Assembly (NCBI GenBank): GCA_945271245.1
Contig: CALYPF010000013.1
Span: 1 to 39,398 of the forward strand
Reading direction: 5' to 3'
DNA: 39,398 nt
Source: an uncultured Enterobacteriaceae bacterium
Lineage (GTDB): Bacteria; Pseudomonadota; Gammaproteobacteria; Enterobacterales; Enterobacteriaceae
Part shown: positions 1 to 8,046 of the stretch, piece by piece
Layout of the letters: the number at the start of each line of letters is the position of its first letter
How positions within the stretch are numbered: the stretch's first letter is position 1
Position numbers and translations under genes: made by a program
Notes under the pieces: model-generated
Told to the model about the DNA's origin: nothing
What the model saw: the letters and a program-made list of their open reading frames with translations, nothing else
The model's database searches: none

Positions 1-98
1 AGACCGTTGGTGGTGACGGTAAGTGGATCACTTTTTACCCGTTGTTGACAACAATAAGCATAGCCGCAGTGAACAGCGCTATCTTGATGAATAAATAA
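1..98 (+). CDS. Possible 3' end of a truncated gene (unidentified)
   Basis: An open frame enters from the left edge (first codon at base 3) and stops at TAA 96-98. Its last 24 or so residues are moderately hydrophobic (WITFYPLLTTISIAAVNS) and could be the end of a membrane segment. Only 31 codons are visible, so the family cannot be named and the frame may be chance. Sequence to the left of the window would decide. Confidence 0.2.
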   Translation, partial: TVGGDGKWITFYPLLTTISIAAVNSAILMNK

Positions 99-944
99 GG
101 GCTTGTTTTACCATTAGCGATTGCCCCAATCGTGCAATATGCTGTTAATTTTCTCACGCAGGGGGCATCTATCCGCTGGGGGCTGAGAAGCGCATTGCGC
201 AACATGGCAAAATCAGAATCATGGGGAAGAATGAGCTCACCTTCTGATACGTTGCCGTGGTGCAGGCGGAAATTGCCGCATTTTATGTCTTCAATCCAGC
301 GTAATCGTCAATTCCCCAATCGCCGCGCCATAGGGCAAGCTATTTGCGGTGCCTGAATGTGGCCTCTTTTGCTAAGCGGCTGTTAATATCCTTCACACCC
401 GTATTAAGCTGAAATTTAATCCCTCCTTCAGCCCGAGCGACAATTCGGTATTTCCCGCTGGTACCGGCCCTTTTTAGAGTTTGTTCACACAACAGCGCTT
501 GCGCTAAGCGCCGCCTTCAGAAAAAGCTAAGCAAGTGCCCACGCCGGGAAAGCTAAGGAGAGTGCGGCGAGCGCGTGCGCGGCGTAGTCGACCTGAAGCA
601 CGCGGCGGCGTGCAGGATCGGCGTGGTGAGTAATCCGCATCATTGATGACAAATTTTCCCTGCAAAGCTATTGAGCGCCCTATAACCGTATAAAAATATC
701 GGCCTATAGTAGAAGCGATTCTTCATCACGCCAGGTTAACCGCCTGATTTATTCAATGGCCGTCGGGCTAAATACGCGCGCTGATTCCCGGCCAATGGTA
801 TTAGGAACCCTGAGATCCTGCTGCGATGACAAATAACTTATTCGTAGCGGATCGGCAGAGTTGATACTTTTCAGCCAAATGCAGCCTGGTGTGGTTAAAA
901 CTACTGTGCTACCGCGCTACATACCTCTGCTCTTCCCACACAAC
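99..944. other. Intergenic region with degraded coding scraps
   Basis: No intact gene is supported here. Around 165-300 two short plus-strand pieces in one frame, separated by a stop, read like protein (IYPLGAEKRIAQHGKIRIMG, then VAVVQAEIAAFYVFNP). A further 30-codon piece ends with TAG near 475. These may be remains of inactivated genes, but I cannot identify them. A perfect GCGCTT/AAGCGC hairpin lies at 495-511 without a T-tract. The rest shows nothing I can support. Confidence 0.3.
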
Positions 945-973
945 TTACTGGCATAGCGCATTAATTCCATCTC

Positions 974-2173
974 TTACGATTGCCGTTGCGTGGGCGATGC
1001 GAACGCCTGCGCGTAGCTTTTGGGATGAAAGCGCAGGTTGAGCGCCATTAACAGGCAAACGATGACAAGATGTAGCCCCCAGGCGGCATTCAGCGAGCCG
1101 GTGATAATACGTAGCTGCCCGGCGATGAACGGCATTGCGCCGGCGGCGCAAAAACCGATGCCCTGCACAAAGGCGACGAGGCGCGCGGCGCGCGCTGGCA
1201 GGGGAAGATGATCGAGTGCCAGAACCAGCGTCAGAGGGAACGCGCCGCCGAGTCCAACCCCTGCCACGCTGGCCCACAGCCACGGCGCGGCGAGCGGTGC
1301 GAACAGAAAGCCGCTAAGCCCAATGGCCTGGCAGGCCAGACACAGTAGTAACAGCGGGCGCCGATCCTGGCCGAGCGCCAGCAGGGGTAACCCCAGCGCG
1401 CCGCCGACCTGAGCGGCTATCATCAGCGCCAGCAGCGTTCCACTCCTCTGCGCTGTCCATCCTATAGCGATTAGCGCGTCGGGTAGCCAGGCGATGAGCG
1501 AGGCGTAAGTGCCGTTTACCAGACCAAAGCTCAGCGCCAGCGCCCAGGCGCGTGGGATGCGATATAGCGGAGTTTCGCGCACGGGGGAGCCTGCGGTCGT
1601 GTGGGCCACGGCGCGAGGTGCGGGCAGCCTGACCATTGTCCACAGCGCCAGCGCCAGCAGTATCAGCAGGCTCCAGCCAGAGAGCGCGATGCGCCAGCCG
1701 ACATGTGAGCTCAGCCACGGCGTCAGCGCCGCGCCCAGCCCGCCGCCGCCCATCAGCGCACCTGACCACAGCCCGGTGACGGCGGGCGTTCGCTGCCCAA
1801 AGCGCTGGCGCAGCGCGCCGGGCATCGCCATTTGCACCAGCCCAATGCCAACCCCGCCCAGCGCGGCAGTGGCCAGCAGCAGTTCGCCGGAACTCATCCA
1901 CTGGCGTAGTGCGGTTCCCGTTAGCAGAAGCAGCAGGCCCGGCAAGAGTAGTGAGCGGGCGCTGTAGCGACGCAGCAGGGCGCTTCCCGCGCAGGCGGAG
2001 ATCCCCATCATCAGCATCGGCAGCGCTGCCAGCAGCGAACTTGCCGTTGCATCCAGCGCCAGCGCGTGCTGTAGATAGGGAAGCTGAGTACTTACGGAGG
2101 TGAGTAGCGGGCGCATCGTCAGGCCGGCCGTAACCAGTGCGGCCAGGGTGAGGAAAGTCGCGTCTCTTTTCAT
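974..2173 (-). CDS. CynX/NimT-family MFS transporter
   Basis: 399-residue integral membrane protein with about twelve hydrophobic segments and the usual length of the CynX/NimT (cyanate / 2-nitroimidazole) branch of the major facilitator superfamily. The N-terminal stretch around MRPLLTSVSTQLPYLQ followed by a helix rich in Leu and Met is typical of that branch, as is the glycine-rich LMGGGGLGAALTPWL segment near the middle. It should sit in the inner membrane and export or import a small solute; the substrate cannot be read from sequence. The start at 2173 has an AGGT ribosome site about eight bases upstream. It is divergent from the LysR gene at 2370, a common pairing of regulator and regulated transporter. 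The family call is firm and the substrate is open. Confidence 0.82.
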   Translation of the reverse strand: MKRDATFLTLAALVTAGLTMRPLLTSVSTQLPYLQHALALDATASSLLAALPMLMMGISACAGSALLRRYSARSLLLPGLLLLLTGTALRQWMSSGELLLATAALGGVGIGLVQMAMPGALRQRFGQRTPAVTGLWSGALMGGGGLGAALTPWLSSHVGWRIALSGWSLLILLALALWTMVRLPAPRAVAHTTAGSPVRETPLYRIPRAWALALSFGLVNGTYASLIAWLPDALIAIGWTAQRSGTLLALMIAAQVGGALGLPLLALGQDRRPLLLLCLACQAIGLSGFLFAPLAAPWLWASVAGVGLGGAFPLTLVLALDHLPLPARAARLVAFVQGIGFCAAGAMPFIAGQLRIITGSLNAAWGLHLVIVCLLMALNLRFHPKSYAQAFASPTQRQS

Positions 2174-2369
2174 AAATCATACCTGCCACGGTGGTTGGTG
2201 CTTTGCATCGGTGAGTTTTCGGGCTTAAGCGGCGCTATCCGTAGAGCGCTGAAAGTGAGGAAAGCCTTTTTCATCCGGTGATTAAACCAGTGCGAAATGC
2301 GGGGTTGTTAATGTGGCGTTAATGAGTAGTATTTGGAAATTAAATATTAGCATATTGAGAATTGAGAAA
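2174..2369. promoter_or_regulatory. Divergent promoter region between MFS gene and lysR
   Basis: About 200 bases separate the two divergent starts. The half nearest lysR becomes AT-rich. LysR regulators normally bind in such a region and control both genes. I see no single convincing T-N11-A site. Confidence 0.4.
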
Positions 2370-3233
2370 ATGAATCGTTACCCTCTGTTTAACCCGCAGC
2401 AGCTGGTGAGTTTCATCGCCGTATGCGAGACGGCGAGTTTTACCCGGGCGGCGGATCGCGTTTGTCTGTCCCAGTCTACGGTCAGTCAGCAGGTGCGCAG
2501 GCTGGAAGAGATGCTGGGTAAAGCGCTGCTGGCTCGTTCTTCGCATCAGGTTGCGCTCACCGAAGAGGGCGAAAAACTGCTTGGCTATGCGCGGCGTATT
2601 ATTGCCCTTCACGGCGAGGCGCGAGACGCGCTAAGCGAGCAATGGCGCGAAGGCGTGGTGCGTCTTGGCGTGCCGGAAGACTACGCGGCCTCGACGGCCG
2701 GTTTGCTGGCGATATTTAGCCGTCAGCATCCGCATCTGCGCCTGGATATCACCAGTGGGATGCATGTGGCGCTTAAACAGGCGTGGCTCAGGGATGAGCT
2801 GGATATCATGCTCATTAAGCAGCCGTGCGGAGAGATGCCGCTGGCAGCGCGCCCGGAACCGCTACTGTGGCTGGATAGCCTGCATAATCCCGCCTTTGAG
2901 CAAACGCCGGTGCCGCTGGTGGCGTTTCCTGTGCAGGGGCTATATCGCGAAGAGATGTGTCAGGCAATGGATGAGTCGGGGCGTAGCTGGCGTATCAGCT
3001 ACAGCAGCGCCAGTTTGCAGGCACTGGTGGCCGCCAGCGCGGCCGGCCTGGGGGTGTCGCTGTTGCCAGCAAGCTGTCGGCTGGCTGAGCATCGGGTGCT
3101 TGGGGGGGAGCAAGGGCTGCCGAATATCGATAATATCGAACTGGCGCTCTTTTGCCGGGATACGGCGACGCCGGTGCAGCGGCAACTGGCGCAGGCGTTA
3201 ATTGATTTCTGCGGGCTGGCCCGGCGCGCATAG
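2370..3233 (+). CDS. LysR-family transcriptional regulator
   Basis: 287 residues when started at the internal ATG at 2370 (MNRYPLFNPQQLVSFIAVCE). The frame is open from 2313, but those extra 19 codons do not resemble the family. The N-terminal winged helix-turn-helix covers about residues 5-65, with the hallmark ASFTRAADRVCLSQSTVSQQ recognition region, followed by a linker helix. The effector-binding domain covers about residues 90-285, with the late VAASAAGLGVSLLP segment usual for LysR. It likely controls the divergent MFS gene and perhaps the yahJ-like gene downstream. A 60-base piece of its 3' end (3132-3191) recurs at 3320-3379 after the stop. The family call is firm; the ligand is unknown. 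Confidence 0.85.
   Translation: MNRYPLFNPQQLVSFIAVCETASFTRAADRVCLSQSTVSQQVRRLEEMLGKALLARSSHQVALTEEGEKLLGYARRIIALHGEARDALSEQWREGVVRLGVPEDYAASTAGLLAIFSRQHPHLRLDITSGMHVALKQAWLRDELDIMLIKQPCGEMPLAARPEPLLWLDSLHNPAFEQTPVPLVAFPVQGLYREEMCQAMDESGRSWRISYSSASLQALVAASAAGLGVSLLPASCRLAEHRVLGGEQGLPNIDNIELALFCRDTATPVQRQLAQALIDFCGLARRA
3132..3191 (+). repeat. Direct repeat, copy 1 (inside lysR 3' end)
   Basis: 60 bases inside the lysR coding region, ending 42 bases before the end of the gene. They recur at 3320-3379 with two mismatches (ggcgct/ggcgtt and caac/cagc). Confidence 0.95.
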
Positions 3234-3319
3234 CGCTGCCCGGACGAACCCAGGGCAGTGAACCACCGCGCTGGGGCTATCAACGCCGGCAGTATTGGCC
3301 GCGGGTTTGCCATTACTGC

Positions 3320-3379
3320 AATATCGAACTGGCGTTCTTTTGCCGGGATACGGCGACGCCGGTGCAGCGGCAGCTGGCG
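3320..3379 (+). repeat. Direct repeat, copy 2 (between lysR and yahJ)
   Basis: 58 of 60 bases match the lysR 3' segment at 3132-3191. The copy starts 87 bases after the lysR stop. It still translates as the LysR tail (FFCRDTATPVQRQLA), then runs into unrelated DNA in the same frame as yahJ. It could be a local duplication or the tail of a second lysR gene lost by recombination. Confidence 0.95.
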
Positions 3380-3541
3380 ATAAATAATGTGAGGCCGGTA
3401 GGCGTATTACGTTCACTGATACCGCCGGATAGGGCTGCGGTTTTGTTTATTACGTTTGCCACTTGTCGGCAGTGGGAAATATCGCAGCACGGAGCCAGTC
3501 GCTGCTCCAGGATGAAGAAAACTGCAGACTGGAGAACGTCA

Positions 3542-4924
3542 ATGACCACATTTCTTTCCGGCAGTCGGCGCGATTTTTTAAGCGCTGGCGTTAAACTTAC
3601 CGCGGCGGGAACGCTGCTGGCAGCGGGAATGGGCGCGGGAGTACAGGCTGCGGGATCTGCCGCAAATCCGGGGCCAATACCTGGAGGGGGCGGGAGTACG
3701 GCAGCGCGCTACACGCTGCGTAATGTCCGCCTTGAAGAAGGATTTGAAAAAGAGCAGGAACAGGTGATCGCCACCCATACTGGTTTATATGATGTGGATA
3801 TTGACGGCGATGTGATAGCCGCGATTCGCCCGGCAGGCGGCGAGAGGGCTCGGCCTGGCATAGACGCAAAGGGCGCGCTAATGCTGCCAGCGACGCGGGA
3901 TATGCACATTCATCTTGATAAAACCTTTTACGGCGATCCCTGGCAGGCACCGCGTCCGCGTAACAGCGTGCTGGAGATGATTGAGCTTGAGAAAAAGCTA
4001 ATTCCCAAACTGCTGCCCAGATCGGCTGAGCGTGCGGAAAAACTGATTGCGCTTCTGCAGTCAAAAGGGACGACTTTCGCGCGCAGCCACTGCAATATTG
4101 AGCCTGTCAGCGGCCTGAAAAGCCTGGAGCATTTACAAACGGCGCTTGAGAAACATCGACAGGACTTTGCCTGTGAAATTGTGGCGTTTCCCCAGCACGG
4201 TTTACTGCGCTCTCACTCTGAAAAATTAATGCGCGAAGCGATGCAGATGGGGGCGAAATACGTGGGGGGTTTAGACCCTACCGCTGTCGATGGGGCAATG
4301 GAGAAATCCCTGGATACCCTGTTCAGTATCGCTCTGGATAACCGTGCGGGTGTCGATATCCACATTCATGAGACCGCACCATCCGGTCTGGCTGCCATCC
4401 GTTATATGATAGAAACGGTGCGCCAAAACCCGGAGCTAAAAGGCAAAGTGACCCTTAGCCATGCCTTCGCTCTCGCGACTATTGAGGGTGAAAAACGGGA
4501 TGAGGTTATTGCGGATCTGGCGCAGCAGCGCTTTAGTATCGCAACAACGGTGCCTATCGGCAGGTTGGTGATGCCACTGCCGCAGCTGCGGGCGGCCGGC
4601 GTGCCAGTAATGACCGGCACGGATAGCCTTCAGGATCACTGGCAGCCATTCGGTACCGGAAGTATGCTTGAAAAGGCTAATCTGTATGCACAGGTTTATC
4701 ATACCCCCGATGAGTTTTCGCTCAGTCGCGCGCTAGGGGTCGGTACCGGCGGTATCCTGCCTTTAAGTGATACCGGCGAGCGGCAATGGCCAGCGCCGCG
4801 GCACGCCGCGGATTTTATGTTGGTGAAAGCCCATTGTTCGGCTGAAGCCGTTGCGCGCATTTCTCCCGTGCTGGCGACGTTTCATCGCGGTCGACCGGTG
4901 TATGGTGAAATTACCGGCGCTTAG
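3542..4924 (+). CDS. yahJ: YahJ-like amidohydrolase, Tat-exported (cytosine-deaminase superfamily)
   Basis: 460 residues, the length I recall for E. coli YahJ, a metallo-dependent hydrolase of the cytosine deaminase-like group with no established substrate. The start at 3542 follows a GGAG ribosome site; upstream in-frame codons include duplicated lysR DNA. The N-terminus carries a twin-arginine signal (SRRDFLS) and a hydrophobic stretch ending near AGVQAA, so the enzyme should fold in the cytoplasm and be exported. Metal-binding motifs visible: HIH at residues 122-124 (MHIHLDKTFYGDPW), ARSHCNIEP, IHIHETAP, LSHAFAL and GTDSLQDHW. These match YahJ block by block as I remember it. It follows lysR by about 300 bases with no clear terminator. 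The YahJ assignment is strong; the reaction is probably hydrolytic deamination of a nucleobase-like ring (inference). Confidence 0.88.
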   Translation: MTTFLSGSRRDFLSAGVKLTAAGTLLAAGMGAGVQAAGSAANPGPIPGGGGSTAARYTLRNVRLEEGFEKEQEQVIATHTGLYDVDIDGDVIAAIRPAGGERARPGIDAKGALMLPATRDMHIHLDKTFYGDPWQAPRPRNSVLEMIELEKKLIPKLLPRSAERAEKLIALLQSKGTTFARSHCNIEPVSGLKSLEHLQTALEKHRQDFACEIVAFPQHGLLRSHSEKLMREAMQMGAKYVGGLDPTAVDGAMEKSLDTLFSIALDNRAGVDIHIHETAPSGLAAIRYMIETVRQNPELKGKVTLSHAFALATIEGEKRDEVIADLAQQRFSIATTVPIGRLVMPLPQLRAAGVPVMTGTDSLQDHWQPFGTGSMLEKANLYAQVYHTPDEFSLSRALGVGTGGILPLSDTGERQWPAPRHAADFMLVKAHCSAEAVARISPVLATFHRGRPVYGEITGA

Positions 4925-5286
4925 GCCGCTGATGACAGCGTCTTATGCCAGGCTCCGACTGTATTGCAGAATAATATGCGTTACAGGCGGGGCCGGCGAT
5001 AAATCAGTCCTTTGGCATGTCTGCGGGAATATTTGGTTATTAATAGTGATTTTAAATTTAAGTGATAATCATAAAGCTAAATAATGAATACGGCGATTAA
5101 GTGAATGTCGTTCAACGTATTTTGCATAGTTACAAATATTTTTGAAAATAAGATGTATTTCAAAGAAATTAGTTATTAATAATTATAATAAGAATAAAAA
5201 TTGATATTCATCATATAAATATATTTATGCAGATTGGTGTTGTTATTTATGTATGATGTAAAAAGAAGATATCAGCTATTTATAAC

Positions 5287-5316
5287 AATTTCATTACATT
5301 TATAAATAATGAAATT
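5287..5316. promoter_or_regulatory. Perfect AT-rich inverted repeat
   Basis: AATTTCATTA (5287-5296) and TAATGAAATT (5307-5316) are perfect 10-base arms around a 10-base spacer. The 20-base centre-to-centre geometry would suit a dimeric regulator at two helical turns. No start codon lies close by, so the target is unclear. Confidence 0.4.
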
Positions 5317-5336
5317 TAGATAAGTAGAATCTCAAC

Positions 5337-5355
5337 AGCCCCGGGAAAAGGGGCT
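5337..5355 (-). terminator. Possible terminator after the zinc-ribbon gene
   Basis: AGCCCC and GGGGCT form a perfect 6-bp stem with a 7-base loop, about 60 bases beyond the stop of the minus-strand gene ending at 5417. There is no strong T-tract, so efficiency is doubtful. Confidence 0.35.
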
Positions 5356-5416
5356 ATTGCCAGAAATAATTATCTGCTGTGTAAATCAAAAAGATGTCTT
5401 TAATCAGATTATTTTT

Positions 5417-6283
5417 TTAAACGGGGACGCTGATATCTCCAATCATCACATAAACAAGGCGAGGATCGCTTACGTGAAAGAGTTCAGGCCGGGCGCGATC
5501 CTGTTGGCCTAAAAAGAATACCCATGCCTCGTCTTTTTTCCGCGCTTTTTTAGCCTCTATTGCCCCAAGTCGTGCAGCCTCCAGACCGTGTTCAATGCCG
5601 TATTTTTGGCGTGCGTTCCAGCGCGACCAGCCCAGATTCAGTAAATATTCTCCGGTAGGTTTACGGCCTTCCCAGGCATAGGGGGCCAGATGTAATAACA
5701 GTGAATCCGCTTCAGGTATTAGGCGGCTATTGGAAAGTTTTGAGTAGAATATTTTGTTTTCAGGAAATATTCTGGGCAATTCGGCTGGCAGCTTTTTAAA
5801 TATTGTCGCATAGGTATTACCTACGGCGTTTGGCACCCGTAACGACATATCTCTATCATGGGGGAAATGAATGAACGCCCGGCAAATTGGGCGCAGTGTG
5901 GCAGCGTATTCCCGCGATGTGGTTATAGCCGCTGAGCCGTTGCGTAGCCTGGCTTCGCCCCTGTCCTTCCCGGTATTAGCAGGCGTCAGCGCCAGGCCGG
6001 CTGGAGATAAATCTGAAGATTTTTCCAGGTGCTCACGCACGCTACTTCGGCGTCCATGTTCGATGATGCCCATCTCTGTATTTGCGTGGCATCCATAGCG
6101 ATGGGCGGTATTTCGGTAGAGTCTAAAATGCGGGCGCTGTGCGTTCCTTTTGGCATACGCTGCCGGGTAAACGGGAATACCGCATCCCCAGCAGACATAG
6201 CCTGAAGTATCTATTTCCTCAAGTGCCCATAGTTCATCGCTATACACTTTGGTATGCGACGCTATATCCCAGGCTGAATCCAT
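5417..6283 (-). CDS. Hypothetical protein with CoiA-like zinc-ribbon N-terminus
   Basis: 288 residues, family not recognised. Near the N-terminus (about residues 28-70) there is CWGC followed by HFRLYRNTAHRYGC, a C-x2-C...H...H...C pattern like the small zinc-binding domain at the start of CoiA-type competence proteins and related domains in some defence-associated proteins. The middle (about residues 80-130) is polar and probably flexible; the C-terminal half is mixed with many aromatic residues and a basic helix (AIEAKKARKKDEAW). There is no signal peptide or membrane segment, so it is likely cytosolic. The start at 6283 has GAGATGG shortly upstream. It stands alone, flanked by AT-rich DNA on both sides, which suggests an acquired gene. 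A nucleic-acid-related role is only a guess. Confidence 0.65.
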   Translation of the reverse strand: MDSAWDIASHTKVYSDELWALEEIDTSGYVCWGCGIPVYPAAYAKRNAQRPHFRLYRNTAHRYGCHANTEMGIIEHGRRSSVREHLEKSSDLSPAGLALTPANTGKDRGEARLRNGSAAITTSREYAATLRPICRAFIHFPHDRDMSLRVPNAVGNTYATIFKKLPAELPRIFPENKIFYSKLSNSRLIPEADSLLLHLAPYAWEGRKPTGEYLLNLGWSRWNARQKYGIEHGLEAARLGAIEAKKARKKDEAWVFFLGQQDRARPELFHVSDPRLVYVMIGDISVPV

Positions 6284-6698
6284 TTTTCCATCTCACTTTT
6301 CAGGTTTTATTGCAATAGGACAGTCATGCCTTTCTCAATGCAAAGAAGGGCATTTTGGTATTATTCCTAAGGATTTTTCTTATAACATTTTGGCGAGTAT
6401 TTGTGATCCAATTGCTGCCTTTATTTTTAATCACAAAATATTATCGGATTTTAGGAAAAGATTTAGTTTTATAGGATTTCGGCTCTAAATAACGCTTACT
6501 TATTACAGGGACAAAGCGAGAAATAACCGTCTGGTCCACAGAATAGAATGAAAGTCCCGCTATATTTGGGCTTTTGCGCGACGGAACTCTTTGAGCGCTT
6601 TTATGAGATAGCTACACTGAATAAAAAGCATAAAAAAGCCTAATGAGGCTTAGCTCACCGCGTTATTAAAGCTTTCACCTGCATAAAGGAGCCGCGTC
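6284..6698. other. Intergenic region upstream of the second lysR
   Basis: 415 bases, AT-rich between about 6340 and 6480, with no gene. It contains the divergent promoters of the zinc-ribbon gene and lysR, and an intrinsic terminator on the minus strand (6621-6651). Confidence 0.45.
6621..6651 (-). terminator. Intrinsic terminator on the minus strand
   Basis: AAGCCT (6636-6641) and AGGCTT (6646-6651) form a 6-bp stem with a 4-base loop. Read on the minus strand it is followed by a run of T's (the A-rich stretch 6621-6637). No minus-strand gene ends close by; transcripts reaching it would come from the operon ending at 7966, running antisense through lysR. Confidence 0.55.
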
Positions 6699-7607
6699 AT
6701 GGCGAATTATACCCTGCGCCAACTCAAGTATTTTGTCGCCACCGTTGAGTGCGGCAGCGTCGCTGAAGCATCCCGCAAACTGTTTATTGCCCAGCCTTCT
6801 ATTTCGAGCGCGATTAAAGGGCTGGAGGAGAGTTTTGATGTACAGCTTTTTATTCGCCACCATGCTCAGGGCGTTTCTCTCACGCCCGCTGGTACGCGTT
6901 TTCACCGCAAGGCGCAAAAGCTGCTGCGCATGGCGCATGAATTTGAACAAAACGCGCTGGCGGATAACGATACCGTATCGGGGCGAATTGATATCGGGTG
7001 TTTTGAAGCGGTGGCACCGCTGGTGCTGCCGCGCCTGATTCGCGGCTTTAAAACTCGCTATCCGGGCGTGGAAATTGTAATTCGCGACGGCGAACAGCAT
7101 GAGCTGGTGCAGGGGCTAATTGCCGGAAGCTTCGATTTGGCGCTGCTGTATCATCACGATCTGGACGCCAGTATTTGCGTAGAGCCGCTGGTTGAGCCGC
7201 GCATGCCTTATATTTTACTGCCCGTCGATCATCCTCTGGCCGGTAATCAGTCAGTTTCCCTGCGGGCGCTGGCGGACGAACCGATGATCCTGCTGGATGT
7301 ACAGCCTAGCGCCAGCTATTTCGTCAATCTGTTTACAGAAGCGGGGATTGTCCCCAATATCGTTTTCAGCTCGCCTTCGATTGAAATGGTGCGTGGCATG
7401 GTAGGGCAGGGTTTTGGGTTTGCGGTTCTGGTGACGCGGCCGTTTGGCGAATACAGTTATGACGGCCAGCGGCTGGCGGCCATCAGGCTGGCGGATGACG
7501 TGGAAGGCTCCGGCCTTGCGGCGGCGTGGCTGGGCCGAAACCGCCTGACGCGCCCGGCGCAGCTTTTCGTTGAGTTTTGTAAAACCGAACTGGTGCACAT
7601 TTTGTAA
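6699..7607 (+). CDS. LysR-family transcriptional regulator
   Basis: 302 residues. The start at 6699 follows AAGGAG at good spacing. The N-terminal helix-turn-helix (about residues 1-62) reads TLRQLKYFVATVECGSVAEA then SISSAIKGLEESF, followed by a linker helix. The substrate-binding domain (about 92-300) has the usual PRLIRGFKTRYPGVEI and late GMVGQGFGFAVLVTRP segments. It converges with the NCS1-RidA-DUF1028-M20 operon on the other strand and is the nearest candidate regulator for it, although the operon's promoter is 4 kb away. The family is certain and the target is inferred. Confidence 0.86.
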   Translation: MANYTLRQLKYFVATVECGSVAEASRKLFIAQPSISSAIKGLEESFDVQLFIRHHAQGVSLTPAGTRFHRKAQKLLRMAHEFEQNALADNDTVSGRIDIGCFEAVAPLVLPRLIRGFKTRYPGVEIVIRDGEQHELVQGLIAGSFDLALLYHHDLDASICVEPLVEPRMPYILLPVDHPLAGNQSVSLRALADEPMILLDVQPSASYFVNLFTEAGIVPNIVFSSPSIEMVRGMVGQGFGFAVLVTRPFGEYSYDGQRLAAIRLADDVEGSGLAAAWLGRNRLTRPAQLFVEFCKTELVHIL

Positions 7608-7646
7608 GGCTGACCCCGGAAAAACGCTTTAGCTGCGGCGCCAAAT
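7608..7646. other. Short spacer after lysR
   Basis: Only about 40 bases lie between the lysR stop and the start of the 82-bp array. No T-tract terminator for lysR is visible. Confidence 0.4.
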
Positions 7647-8046
7647 TGCAGACGCGCGCAGGTTTCCAAACGTGGCGCCACGATGCGCTAACTGAGGGAT
7701 GGCGCAGATACGCCGGGGCTCAGGCGCGCAGCCACGCGCACAGGTTTCCAAACGTGGCGCCACGGTGCGCTAACTGAAGGATGGCGCAGCCACACCGGTA
7801 CTCAGGCGCGCCGCCACGCGCGCAGGTTTCCAAACGTGGCGCCACGGTGCGCTAACTGAAGGATGGCGCAGCCACACCGGTACTCAGGCGCGCCGCCACG
7901 CGCGCAGGTTTCCAAACGTGGCGCCACGGTGCGCTAACTGAAGGATGGCGCAGCCACACCGGTACTCAGGCGCGCAGCCATGCGCACAGGTTTTCGAGCA
8001 TGGCGGTGCAGCGCGCTAACTGATCGATAGCGACATATTCGTCGGG
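7647..8046 (-). repeat. 82-bp tandem array derived from the 3' end of the M20 gene
   Basis: Units lie at 7647-7718 (partial), 7719-7800, 7801-7882 and 7883-7964, with a parent-like copy at 7965-8046 that is the true end of the M20 gene. Units at 7801 and 7883 are identical as read; 7719 differs from them at three positions. Each unit, read on the minus strand, encodes a recognisable version of the M20 C-terminus and ends in TGA: QLAHRGATFGNLRAWRRA in the repeat against QLARCTAMLENLCAWLRA in the gene. Each unit outside the gene also holds the perfect 12-base palindrome CGTGGCGCCACG (7671, 7753, 7835, 7917). It is not a CRISPR array, because there are no variable spacers. Confidence 0.93.

Larger units (their letters stand above)
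4925..5416. other. AT-rich intergenic region
   Basis: Base composition drops sharply from about 5040 to 5330, which in enterobacteria often marks H-NS-bound or acquired DNA. It holds a long perfect palindrome (5287-5316) and a hairpin (5337-5355). I see no gene in it. Confidence 0.5.

Noticed and set aside
132-356. 74-codon open frame near the left edge
   Set aside because: No ribosome site; another frame of the same stretch looks more protein-like but carries stops, so at most it is a remnant.
7647-7964. Possible CRISPR array
   Set aside because: The 82-bp units are contiguous with no variable spacers and derive from the neighbouring coding sequence.
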